This document shows, one piece after another, positions 1 to 11,685 of a stretch of 64,000 bases of DNA. Source of the stretch: Bugula neritina (taxonomy: Eukaryota; Bryozoa; Gymnolaemata; Cheilostomatida; Bugulidae); contig OZ037766.1 in assembly GCA_964035545.1 (NCBI GenBank), positions 32,123,773 through 32,187,772 on the forward strand, in the 5' to 3' direction. A program made the position numbers and the translations under genes. The notes under the pieces are model-generated. The model saw nothing but the letters and a program-made list of their open reading frames with translations, did not search any database and was not told the origin of the DNA. How positions within the stretch are numbered: the stretch's first letter is position 1; every line of letters starts with the position of its first letter.

Positions 1-766
1 GCCAAGTCTATAGTTTAGGGTTGTCTGTATCAGATTAAGTTTTGTTTATGTTGAGGTGTTTGCAGCTGCTGAATGATAACACAGTGTGATGTGATGATGT
101 CAAAACATGATAGTTTATCTGTTACTTCAAACTTGCGACATCATTGTGTTGTTCCTGGTTTGTTAATTATCATGAGATAACTGCTTATTCTCTTTCAACA
201 CCTTGTCAACCTTATACTTACTATAGGCTGGTGGAGGAAATAATATACTCACGGCTTCCCCCTTCTGCTGTTTGTGGAATTGGAATTCAGTTGTCCTGCA
301 GTTTTCTGTGTGACAAACTACAATTAGTGAATTAATCTAAGTTTATGTTGAAAGATGTTATAATATAGGAAATACACTCGAAATAGAGTCGTGTGACAGA
401 TTAAAAGTTTCCTGGTTATTATATGTCTTTCCCTCTCTGATAGTTCTGAGGAGGGAGGAATCTTTGTTTCGAATTCTTCAAAAGGTTGTTAGAAGTTCAA
501 CCATTCTCTCGCCTAAACAGTTCATCCTATTAGATCGGTAAATGTTGGCTGTAACTGCTTCTATACAAGTTCCGATTGTTTCAAATGTGATACTATCTAG
601 TATGTAGTCAACTAGTGTGCGTTGTGTGTGGTTGGGGGCCATCTTGTTTATGTGTAGTTAGGGGTCATCTTGTTTATGTGTAGTTAGGGGCCATGTTGCT
701 AAGAAACAGGTGATTCATCTGTTGAGGAATACTGCTGTGCTGTTAAGAATGTTTACCTGTTGCTAG
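1..766 (+). other. Intron or upstream part of the left-edge gene
   Basis: No coding exon could be supported here. The stretch ends in a splice acceptor (TGCTAG, 761-766) that leads into the terminal exon at 767, so at least its right part should be intron. It holds a three-copy 26-bp repeat at 625-699. The 63-codon frame starting at 144 has no splice or homology support. Confidence 0.5.
625..699. repeat. 26-bp tandem repeat, 3 copies
   Basis: Three head-to-tail copies of a 26-bp unit built around GTTAGGGGCCATCTTG; the last copy is slightly short. It lies in the presumed last intron of the left-edge gene. Confidence 0.8.
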
Positions 767-887
767 GAGACACAGAGATGAAGATGACGAGGAATATAAG
801 AGTAAATCTGAGCGTTCAGACAAGGACAGAGATAGACATAAAAAGAGTAAAAGATCTCGTAGGGATCATGAAGATGAGCCCAGCTAG
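767..887 (+). CDS. Terminal exon of an RD/RS-rich protein (partial)
   Basis: A 3' exon follows a TGCTAG acceptor. It begins with the last base of a split codon and then encodes 39 residues before TAG at 885-887. The peptide is almost entirely charged: RHRDEDDEEYKSKSER, then SDKDRDRHKKSKRSRRD, ending EDEPS. Such RD/RS-rich tails are typical of nuclear RNA-processing proteins (SR-like factors, spliceosome accessory proteins), where they mediate protein contacts and are serine-phosphorylated; that role is inferred from composition only. The rest of the gene lies to the left of the window, so the family cannot be named. Chance open frame is the main alternative, but the strongly biased composition and the clean acceptor argue against it. 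Confidence 0.6.
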
Positions 888-2620
888 TTGGCCTGTTATT
901 CTACTGTTTGCAGCTTTGTCTCTGTTCGAGCATTAAGGCAACGGTCTCCTGTCATCTAGACTTACTGTTGCCTCTGTACACTGATTATATGATTGGTTGG
1001 GTGTTGCCTCTGTACATAATGATAGCTAGTAGGCAATGTAATAGCACTATTGTATAAAACACTGTACAGTAAAGAATGTAATTCTCTGCTATATTTGTAA
1101 AAAATGTTTTATCAATTTAAAATTTTTATGCAAACAATTGCAAAATCTTATCTAATTTTTTGTTTGTTAACAAATGTATGACGTGGTGTTATTGCTGAGT
1201 TATTACGAATTTACTATAAATAATCATAGCTCTGATATTTTCCCTGCACACGTGTGGTGTATGTACATACCTCTGGTTCATAGCTAATTTGCTAGCCCCA
1301 GGTTTTTACTTTTGACATTCTCTAAAAACACGAGTCCTGCAATAAAGAATATTTTCCTATTCAAAGACTTTAGATATCTGAACATACAAGCTTAAGATTA
1401 CTAGAGATTTCACACTGGATCACTTTCTGTGTGAACAAATATCTCATATAAATTTCATACGAATTGTAGTCAACTAAACCATCTTTAAACCAATTTTAAA
1501 AAAAAAGAATCTCAAATACTTCTAAATTTAAAAGTAACAGTATTGAGATAAATTTTGTTTCATTATATAGCTGTTGTAAAAGTGTTTGCAATTTTTCTAC
1601 TTTTCAATACAGCCAGCTCTTAGAACAACAGGATATAATTAAATACAAATAAACTAGAAGTCGTGAAGGAAAATTCCACAACTAAATTCTATGCATCTCT
1701 TATGTAATTCATTTAATAGCCACAGGTATTATATTATTATTATTATTAGCTAGACCTGCCTTTGTCAATGCTTATGATAGTCAGTGAATAGCTAGAATAG
1801 CAGGCAGACTCGAAATAACTCATTACTGTGTCATGAACTGGTGAAGTTACAGTTAGTTTTGTTTTTATTGTATTGTAAAATTTGAAACTTAAATCATATA
1901 TACTGCTTGAAATGGTTGTTGATGTATGATTCAAGCTCACGGCTTGAAGTTTCAACTTGATTTTAAAACTGAGAAGCTGTTTGATTATCAGTAAAACTTC
2001 CCCATTCAACTGCAGTTTACTCACACCTCACTCTGGCTAGACTTGGTTGTAGTGTGCTTAGCCCAGCAAATCAATAAGTGTACCCCATGATTGATGACAA
2101 ATATTTCATAGCAAACATGCAAATCCTGAAAATTGTCCATTCACAAGTGATGGACTTTAGTCTAGGAATTTTACTAACAATTACTCATACTGCTGGGTGG
2201 TTATTCTCCCTCCCATGTTATAATAACAGTGATGATGATTAGAACAAAATTCCTTCACAATAAACAACACAGTTTACTATTTCATTGAAGAGTTAAACTG
2301 ACTTGTTTTTATCACAATCTTATGCTAACAACAAACACGAAGTTTCGACATCGCGTCATATCGATAAGCTATATTCACAATACATTATATTGAGTAGCAA
2401 TGCCTATATTATTATATACTCGCGTTACCATAGAAATGCTACTTATCGCAGTGTATGCCTGAGTTATTTTTATAACTGTGGGTGCTACTAGTTGACTTTC
2501 AAACTTTGTGAAAAGTTTATAGAACCCGGCTAAGTTCTGCTCTTTTCATCCCCTATTCATAATATAAACAGGGTAACTATTAATTACTATTCATTCGATG
2601 GTGAGCTACAGGCAAGAGAG
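888..2620. other. 3' UTR and intergenic spacer before the SLC6 plus-strand gene
   Basis: AT-rich DNA without a supportable gene. An AGTAAA variant (1068-1073) and a canonical AATAAA (1341-1346) are candidate poly(A) signals for the left-edge gene. The region before 2621 should contain the promoter and 5' UTR of the plus-strand SLC6 gene; no convincing TATA or initiator could be picked out. The frames at 1746-2024 (-) and 2303-2491 (+) look like chance. Confidence 0.5.
1341..1346 (+). terminator. Candidate poly(A) signal AATAAA of the left-edge gene
   Basis: Canonical AATAAA about 450 nt after the stop at 887. A closer variant AGTAAA is at 1068-1073 and could be used instead. Confidence 0.35.
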
Positions 2621-5600
2621 ATGGCTACCTACAATGTATCACACGAGTTAGACAACGGCAAGAACGAGAAAGCTGTTGTGAAAGTAGAGAACATGCAGTT
2701 TGATGAAGAGGAAAATAATGGGACATCAGGTGACTCTATCCGTGTATTTCTTTCTGCATATGACTTGTTTTTCAATATTCAATTATATTTTATGTAGAGT
2801 TATGATGAATATTTATTAATTTATACAAATATAAGGGGAGATGCTTCTTTCAGCTCACCAAATTCTGTGTCTGCTGGATTCCATATGAATTACATAAATT
2901 TCAGCATTATAAGATATGCCTCATTACTGATTTCAACTTTGGTATTGCATTTAATACTCTCCCCTTCGTGATTTTAATTGCTGATTTTTGTGCTAGTATG
3001 GTAACACCCGTTAAAATGAAGCTTTATTTCAACAACACTACTTTCTTAGGTGCTTTTTGAAAGTATCTTTTAGCGATTTTAATATGCTCATCTATAAGAA
3101 CTTCTAGCTTTGTGCTGATAATACATAAGTCATAATGACAATGCATTTTTACATCTTTTTCTACAGTCTTTAACTTCCTTAGTTACGGGCTGTCTCCAGC
3201 CCACCCAATTGCCCCTATTCTATATGTACTAGTTCTCTACTATTTATCCGTCTGCTTTTATGTTCTACTTTTTTTGCAGGCAACAAAAGAGAGACTTTCA
3301 ACAACAAAATAGACTTTCTCATGGCGTGTGTCGGATATTCTGTTGGTTTTGGAAATGTGTGGAGGTTTCCATATCTCTGCTACAAGAATGGTGGAGGTAA
3401 GAAGAGAGACTGAGTTCTTTAGAACCTGTTCCTAGGATAAGGGTGTTAGGATAAGGGCACCGACCTATAGAATATTCCTGGTGGTGGTCCCAGGTTTATG
3501 GCGTATTCTGCGTTCAGATTTTGCTAGTGTCCTACAATTCAGACTAATACCAGGGGTGTAGCGGCAGGGGTATAATGGCGGGGGGGGGGAGGGTGTAATG
3601 GCAGGGGTGTAGTGAACCCAATTCTTGCACATATAAACTTAGAGAAGTAACTAGAAATAGTTTTCCCATTTGTCTATTGGTTTGCTAACTACACTAGCAT
3701 GAATAACAACTACATAGTTGGTGAAGGTAGTAAATTCATAAAAAAGCTAATTTATTATTCATGGTGGAAGTAGTTTGCACAATATAGACATGTGACCAGA
3801 GTTGAATGAAATGTTGTATAGTAGAGTAAGAGATGAACATTTTTAGTTCAAGTAGTTTATACTATTCTGTACAGTTCATACAAATGAGATACTGGCATAG
3901 CTTTGCAGAATTCTAATATATAACTGTTGTGATGTTTTATGCTGACATCACCAGCTATGCTGTCTGTCTGTCCAGGTGCTTTCCTGTTGCCGTATTTCCT
4001 GATGGTGATCCTAGCTGGAATCCCGATGTTCTTTCTAGAAGTTTCTATTGGCCAGTTCATGTCCGCTGGAGGTATTAAAGTCTGGAATATCAGCCCTCTG
4101 TTTAAAGGTTAGTCATCAGCCGCCCTATCTTTAAAGGTTAGTCATCAGTCGCCCTATCTTTAAGGGCAAGACCCTAAAATTCTCAACAAATGGTATGATG
4201 GTAGATCCTCTTAGAAGCAATTCATTGTTTAGAGTCATCTATCAACTTTTTGTATATTGTTATGATGAATGTGCAGTTTCCTTATTATTAGATTCAAATC
4301 TCTCATGTTCTAAGATTTCAGGGAGGGAAATATGTTGTTCCCTGGGATAATGATGATGCACTGATACATCTTGGTTGCAAAACATTTTGATAGCAAATTA
4401 GGGATTTTCTACATCCCCTTTGTTTCTGTTGTGTCATTGAGGTCAGGTGCAGTTACAGAAGTAGTAATAAATCAAAGCATTACGTAGACATATTGCTCAA
4501 GCTATATAGAACCTGGGGGCTAGTCGTTATGCATGAGAGAAATGCTGCATTACTGAAAGTATTTTATCCAGGATTTTTATCAAGTTATAAAATGACATAT
4601 TTCGAAACATTTCAACATTCCTAGTCAATTGGTATTCATTTTGAGATCAGCTTCTGATGTTTGGAGTACATCAACTCATAGCATACTCTATGCACTGGAA
4701 AGCTGAGCAAAAATATTGAAACAAAAACTAAAAGGGATAAATTTGATTTCATTTGGTAACATTCCGAAATTTTTTATTGCTTTACAGAGTCTTTTTTTCA
4801 ATTCTCAAACAATGTATTTATTTACTGCATTTGCAAGAGCTGGTAAACTGTTATGTAAAACGTAACTACCACCAACTGAGGTTTAACAGTGCTGCAGTTA
4901 GCTTTGCTAACTTAATAACCACTTTTGAATGTAAACACTTCAAAATTTTCCATTCTTTTCAATATTGCTAGATTTCTCCTGCCCCAATGTCCAGTCAAGG
5001 AGAATAATTACAGGTTAAACTATTAGACAAGTTATCAAACCATTCACTGCACCTGATAGAGCTTGTCTCTAACTCTGAGCTATTTTGATTTCGGCAAGTT
5101 TTAAGTTTTCAAGAGGCGACTGAGGATTTGAAGTTCAATGAAATACATAAAAAATTTAGAAAAATAATCTCTCTTTGTAATGAGGAATTACACTGTGTAA
5201 GTGATGTAACATTCCTTACATGTTGTAATTTCAATATTAGTTCATTCAAGTTTGCCTCCATTTTTGGCACTTTTCATATCGACCATGCTGATATCTACAG
5301 ATTTTGATGTGGATATCAGAATGACGAGTTCTTTGGCACAATGTTCTACAAATGAGTAAATGATTTCTTTTTAAGGACTATTTCCACATTTTTTATGACG
5401 TTTAAATCTAGCTACAGTAGTTTTCACTACTTCACCACAACCTTTTGAAAATGTTAAATACGCGTAGCCCTCTTTTCAGAATTATACAATATACTATACT
5501 ATACTATACTATATACTATACTATACTATACTATATACTATACTATACTATACTATACTATACTATACTATACTATACTATACTATACTATACTATGCTA

Positions 5601-8600
5601 TATACTATAGTATACTATATACTATACTATATAGTATACTATATACTATACTATATAGTATACTATATACTATACTATATACTGTACTATATACTGTACT
5701 ATATACTATACATACTATATACATACTATATACTATACTATACTGTACCACACTACAATACACTATACTATACTATACAATATACTAGACTCTGTACAAA
5801 GCTTAGAACATTTATAATTCACTGATTGCAGGTATTGGATTTGCTACCACCATCATTCTGTTCCTCCTCAACTGCTACTACAACGTCATACTGGCCTGGG
5901 CTCTCAGATATCTCTTTGCCTCCTTCACCAGCGTGGTGCCTTGGAGCACCTGTGACGGGCACTGGAACACTTTCCGCTGCACGTAAGTTGGCTCTCAGTC
6001 TAACACATCAGCTCTTTCATAGGTATAGCTCTTTCTATAGCTATTCTTTCAGGGACAAAACTGTCATCAGTGAAAACAGCCATTATTTATCTCAGGTTTC
6101 AGTGCTCATTTGTATCTTTTGTATTTTTTGTGTGAAGAAAAAATGGCGCCTAAACTGTGGGATCAATTAATTTTTCCTTGTATTTTGAGACTGGGAAATA
6201 GTTTTCGTTCAAATGTATAAAATATCAAACTTGTATCATTGAATGGAAAATGTTCAAACTTGAGTGCCTGTGTTCAAGATAGAAGGGTGCTTCTTCCCCC
6301 ACCCGCCTTTGTAGCTATCAGATCAATGGTTATACTTATGCAACCCTCCATACAACTAGCAGAGAAAGTGAAAGGAGAGTAACTTCTCTTACAACCCACT
6401 TAAGGGAAAGTCATTCACCCCCAAACTTAGGCTGGCAATTGTTCCTTTTGACATAAAATAAACCATTTTACTATCCTTTTGAGCTGCTTCAACAGTTTGA
6501 AGTTTTGAGTCCTAATTTAAGGTCATTCACTTTAATTTTTGAACTGAATTCAATAGAATTTGAATGCTAATTGTAACAAATCAAGTCATGTGACAGTCTG
6601 GTAGCCACACTCTTTAGCAAATGAGCAACAGGTCCCTGGAAGTGCTGTTAGCATAATTCCACAGGTGGTGCCTTATTGGGTAAATATTAACATTAGACTG
6701 TGTTTCTGCTGCTCTTTAACTTTTATTTGTTCAGCAAATAATCCAATTTTGAAGGTGGGTGTTTATACCCCTCCCCTTCCAATGTTGAGTGTGTCTGTAG
6801 CTTTGACATCAGCTAGAAATACAATAGCAGAGCTTTACTGATTTCAAAGTGATAAAAGGGCTAATCATGACATAGGGTGTATTTGCTCTTGAGAATGTTA
6901 TATTCATGTTGAGTGCTTCAAGGGGTTAGATTATCCTCGTTATAGGACTCCTGGGTGTAGTGTAACTGTGGATAAAAAATATAACTACGTATATTTGCTC
7001 CCCGCAATGACTTGCATTAGTTTCTGTCTTCTATTCATGTGCTATCATATGGCAACCAAGATTCGTATATCAACTGATTAAATCTGGAACTTCATTTTCT
7101 TTTAGCAAATCTTAGTTTTTCTGTCCGTTCACCTTGTAACTTATTGCTGTTTATAGCACAGACTGGGCGAAAGCGACCTCTGGCATGGTAAATACCTCAT
7201 TGGCGAATACCTCATTGGCGAATACCTCATTGGCGAATACCTCATTGGTAAATGGTACTGAAAACGAGATAATAATAGATTACTACACTGACCCTGCCAC
7301 AGAATACTGGATGTATGTTGTGATATTCATGCTTATATGACGAGATATTCATGCTTATATGACGAGATATTCATGCTTATATGTTGTGATACTCGTGCTT
7401 ATATGACGAGATATTCATGCTTATATGACGAGATATTCATGCTTATATGACGAGATATTCATGCTTATATGACGAGATATTCATGCTTATATCATATAAT
7501 GCTCATTCATACAATGTGAGATATTTGCTTTCATGATGCTACTGTATATTTTTATGGTTGAAGAGATTTAAAATTATGCAAACATTAATGAGTTATAAAT
7601 ATTGTATTGTTATTTGTTTTTTATTTCTCTCCTCTCAGGCACCATGTCCTAAATATAACGGACGGAATTGATCAGCCCGGAGTCGTCAAGTGGGATCTGG
7701 CCCTATGTCTGCTGCTGGCCTGGATTATTGTATTCGCTTGCATCGCTAAAGGAGTGAAAACCTCCGGAAAGGTATAGTATGGTGTTTGTTAGTGGGTGCA
7801 TTCGGACAACTAAACCGTGTTGCAACATCGTAGTGAGAGGAAAACTATACGTATAAAATGCAGTATATTGGTGTGTGCTTCAGGTGATGTATGTCACAGC
7901 TACGCTGCCCTACGTCTTCATGATCATTCTACTCATCAGAAACTGTCTGCTGCCAGGCTCCGGAATCGGCATCAAGTTCTATCTTACTCCTAATGTCACC
8001 AAATTACAAGACATGGAGGTAGATATTACTTAACCTCTACACTGTGTAACATTAACTTCTACAGTGTATAACATTAACTTCTACAGTGTATAACATTAAC
8101 CTCTACAGTGTATAACATTATCCTCTACAGTGTATAACATTGACCTCTACAACATATTAACAATGATCTCTTACAGACGTGGGTGGATGCCGGCACACAA
8201 ATATTCTTCTCCTACTCTATCGGCATCGGTGCGTCCACGGCCCTCGGCAGCTTCAACAAGTTCCACCACAACTCCTACAGAGATACCATTATATTCGCTC
8301 TCGTTAACAGGTTAGCTTGGTTCTGGTTTTTTAGCCTTTGTACCATTGTTTTGGGATGTGTTCATTGTAAGTTCAGTTACTTAAGTTGTCCTCTGGATTT
8401 AAGCCTCTTTTTTCTCTATGAAGGACAGATCCTTGGTTACAATGTGTTGTGCACAATGTGGCTTTCACAGCACACAAATCTGTTTACTGAAAGTGTAGAG
8501 ATCTTTGTGTGTTGCAGCGGCACCAGTTTCCTCGCTGGTTTTGTCATCTTTGCTATTCTCGGTCACATGTCGTACGAGCAAGGAGTGAATATAGCTGACG

Positions 8601-11600
8601 TGGCAGAGTCTGGTAAGTGTGTACTTACCTCTATACTTACCTCTATACTTATCTCTGTACTTACCTCTATACTTACCTCTGTACTTACCTCTATACTTAC
8701 CTCTATTACAGTTACTATGTGTTACTTACATTATAGTTAGTTTATTATCATACAGCAAAGCATAAACTGATACTAAAATCGTGAATTTAAATTCACTTGT
8801 CACACCCTCAACACTCGGCTCTGGAATCTTCTGGACTCACAGGCTAAATTCCTTACAATAAAATCTCTTCACCTCTACTGCTATATAACTTAACAAAAGC
8901 TGTTTCTTAAATAACTTCATTTTCTTACATTTTACATCAAACTGCAAACCCAATGCTCCTGTATTTCGTGACGCTTCACCAATGAATAAATCTGTAGGAA
9001 CTCAGTCTATTTATACCGAATTTTAAATGTGGAGTTATCTATTCACTATAGCAGCCAACTTCAGCATACTTGTGTTACATTGTAGGGCCGGGTCTGGCCT
9101 TCATCGCATACCCTAAAGCCTTGGCTACGATGCCAATAGCACCTCTGTGGTCAGTGATTTTCTTCATCATGTTGATACTGTTGGGGCTAGACAGTCAGGT
9201 ATGGTGCTCAGTCTAACTGTTGGTTGTACTCTAGTAACACGTATAGCTATATATAATAAGATTTAATAAGATATTACAATACAACCAGGTAGCACATGTA
9301 ACATAATGTAGTGCAATGTTTTTAGGTGTATAAGCATGTGTTAGATACTTTAAATTATTATGAAATTATCTTATGTAGTCATGTTACCTACTTAATCTAT
9401 TGTTCTCACTCAAGTTTGTTCATGCTTAACAAAATATGTCAAGTGCAAGTTTTAGAGAAAGTTTAACCAAAATTATACCCAAAAACTTTTTATTAGAAGA
9501 TAATAGTATAACATGTACTGATTACCACAAATTAAGACATGTGAATAATTGTACGTTTCTAATAAGACTTTGCAATGTGAGGAGTTGTATCACTATGAGG
9601 TATAGATAAACAGCAACCTATACATTTTACTACAAAACATATGAATGGTTGCATCTTTAAAGCCAGTTGGTATTATAAGAAAAGGGAAGATAATTCTATA
9701 TTTCAACTAGTTATTTCACCTTGACCTTTATATAGTTTGTAGCCCAGGAAGGGTTGGTGGCTGCCATTGTGGACATGTTCCCAGTGACCTTACGTAAAGG
9801 TCACCGACGAGTCATGTTTACTGGAGTAATGTGCGCCATTTGCTTCCTAGTCGCTCTTTCTATGGTAACTCAGGTATGTCAAGGTCGTTTCTATGTCACT
9901 TATAGCCTTACTTCTAGCATCACAGTAACCAAACATAAAACCTGTCAAGTTATTGCAACTAGAATCGCTTTAGTTTATAAATTTAAACCCCTGACAATTT
10001 CAAGATGTAATATAATATAAAATTCTAACAATATATAATACTTTAGAAAACAATATTATGTAAATTTCTACTTGCAGGGTGGAATGTACGTTTTCCAGAT
10101 ATTTGATTTCTATTCTGGGAGTAGAATTATTCTGTTAGTGGCTTTATTTGAGTGCATAGCTGTAGCCTATGTGTATGGTAAGTTGAGTCTCTAGATTATA
10201 CTGTTATTATCTCCCCTGTGTTGTGTATATATACTTTTATTATCTCCCCTGTGTTGTGTATATACTGTTATTATCTCCCCTGTGTTGTGTATATATATAC
10301 TGTTATTATCTCCCCTGTATTGTGTATATATACTGTTATTATCTCCTCTGCGTTGTGTGTATATATTGTTATTATCTCCCCTGTTAGTCATATCCTCTAT
10401 CTCTCTTATCCAGGTATAGACCGGTATATGGACTCTATAGAAATCATGTATGGCTTCAGAATCAATAGAGCCTGGAAATGGATGTTCCTCATTGTTGTTC
10501 CCATCACAGTTCTGGTCATTTTTATCATGAATTGTATCAGCTACAGGTGAGCACAACTCACAACTCTAACTTATCAAGAGATTTATTCTTGCACTCTCTA
10601 TATTACAAAAATTTATATTTTGTAATGCATTAAGTTTGTTGGGAATTGTATTCTCCTGGTAATGAGTAAAGCTGGTTTGGTCATTACAGTACCCTGGACT
10701 ACAAGTTCTCTGCTCATCGTATCTACCAATACCCTGCTTGGTCTATTTCTATTGGATGGCTGATGGCCTGCTCTAGCATTGTTATGGTCCCCATCTGCAT
10801 GATCTATGATCTGATAAGAAAGCTGTACTTTAAGGATAGGGTAAGACAATTTCCTATACTTTATTGCTCTAACTTCTAGGCAGCAGTTTGTAATATTAGC
10901 CTTAATTAAATATATTTTCATATCTGTAGACAAGCTTACTATTGGTTGAATATATTTCTAGCTCCTAACTATAGTTGTCTACCCTTTTCAGAGTTTCAAC
11001 ACAGGCTTTGCTACTCTGATTGTAGTTATTAGCGTTTCCCGAAAGCTACAACCGTAATGAAAGTAATGATGTGGCTGTTGCTGTTTTTACTATTGATTCA
11101 CCTTTTCAAAACTGTTGTCACTATGTCCCATGACCGTTGCTGACTTTTGTAGACGTGGAGAGATCTAATTCGTCCCCGACTGTTGCCTCATCAAATGAGA
11201 GAAGGTGATGACCCTAAAGATATCAACCCAGATGCCACCCCAGAGAACACCTTCCTTCCTGTGGATGCCATTCCGTACTATAGACCCAATACTTTGCAGT
11301 TGAAAGGTAAGTAAAACTATTACTCTTGAGTTGAAAGGTAAGTAGACTCAATGCTATGCAGTTGAAAGGTAAGTAAAACTATTACTCTTGAGTTGAAGGG
11401 TAAGTAAACCAAATACTATACAGTTAAAAGGTAAGTATAAACCCAATATGATCCAGCTGAAAGGTAAGTAGGTGAACCCAATACTCCACATATTTCTGCT
11501 TGGTAAAACTGTCGTTGTTTAGTCAGCTAGTACTGTGACAGATTCTAAAACTATTAAAAAACTTCCTTGCAATTTGATTAGCTGCTGTAAACGATGTTAC

Positions 11601-11685
11601 GCTTCACTTTGCAGAGCAAAGAGGAAATGGACATATAAATCAAGGCATGTCTTTCAACTCCGTAGACTTTAAGACTCCGATATAA
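2621..11685 (+). CDS. SLC6 Na+/Cl- dependent transporter, GABA/taurine/creatine-like (paralogue A)
   Basis: Sixteen exons: 2621-2729, 3280-3396, 3976-4107, 5832-5982, 7157-7312, 7639-7771, 7884-8018, 8177-8310, 8518-8612, 9086-9198, 9736-9873, 10078-10177, 10414-10546, 10690-10840, 11153-11306, 11615-11685; total 2022 nt, 673 aa. It is a 12-TM plasma-membrane symporter of the LeuT fold. TM1 reads [15 protein letters not shown] (about 54-68): glycine stands where monoamine transporters carry the substrate-binding Asp, so an amino-acid or carboxylate substrate is expected. TM6 TQIFFSY (Q319, S323) and TM7 N355/S359 match the chloride site; TM8 LGLDSQ (D423, S424) matches the Na2 site. EL2 has the usual Cys pair and many N-glycosylation sequons, four in a coding repeat. 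[15 protein letters not shown] and [15 protein letters not shown] resemble creatine/taurine/GABA transporters. The substrate cannot be fixed from sequence. A close inverted paralogue lies at 12912-21235. Confidence 0.95.
4101..4165 (+). repeat. Duplicated 5' splice site after SLC6-A exon 3 (29-bp unit)
   Basis: The exon 3 end and its donor (TTTAAAG/GTTAGTCATCAG) are copied once, 29 bp downstream, followed by a third partial copy starting TTTAAGGG. The first donor at 4108 is the one that joins in phase to exon 4. Confidence 0.8.
5489..5790. repeat. ATACT microsatellite
   Basis: About 300 bp of near-perfect ACTAT/ATACT pentamers with TATAC variants, just 40 bp upstream of SLC6-A exon 4 and inside intron 3. 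It produces a meaningless Tyr/Leu-rich open frame at 5445-5825. Confidence 0.95.
7191..7250 (+). repeat. In-frame 15-bp coding repeat in SLC6-A EL2
   Basis: Four tandem copies of AATACCTCATTGGCG (last ends GGTA) within exon 5. In frame they encode NTSLA three times and NTSLV, followed by NGT, giving five N-glycosylation sequons in the large extracellular loop. The paralogue has sequons in the same loop but not this repeat. Confidence 0.9.
7314..7492. repeat. 22-bp minisatellite at the donor of SLC6-A exon 5
   Basis: About eight copies of a 22-bp unit (GATATTCATGCTTATATGACGA) start within two bases of the exon 5 donor and run into intron 5. Confidence 0.9.
8030..8158. repeat. 22-bp minisatellite in SLC6-A intron 7
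   Basis: About five and a half copies of a 22-bp unit containing CCTCTACAGTGTATAACATT fill intron 7. Each copy carries an acceptor-like CTCTACAG. The homologous intron of the inverted paralogue holds the same repeat (17080-17270). Confidence 0.9.
8613..8706. repeat. 12-bp minisatellite at the donor of SLC6-A exon 9
   Basis: Seven or more copies of ACTTACCTCTAT (with CTGT variants) begin just after the exon 9 donor. ACTTAC is the reverse complement of the donor core GTAAGT. Confidence 0.85.
10192..10390. repeat. Roughly 30-bp minisatellite in SLC6-A intron 12
   Basis: Six copies of a unit containing CTGTTATTATCTCCCCTGTG followed by a GTATATA tract. The paralogue's intron 12 carries a related array (14195-14312) and the intron starts are nearly identical. 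Confidence 0.9.
11296..11475 (+). repeat. Tandem array of 5' splice sites after SLC6-A exon 15 (31-bp unit)
   Basis: The exon 15 end plus donor (TTGAAAG/GTAAGTA) recurs with donor GTs at 11307, 11338, 11369, 11400, 11431 and 11464, spaced 31, 31, 31, 31 and 33 bp. All six keep the strong GTAAGTA core. Reading past the first donor gives GGT AAG TAA, an immediate stop, so only the first donor leads to exon 16. Confidence 0.9.

Noticed and set aside
5445-5825. 126-codon Tyr/Leu-rich frame
   Set aside because: Microsatellite ATACT in SLC6-A intron 3.
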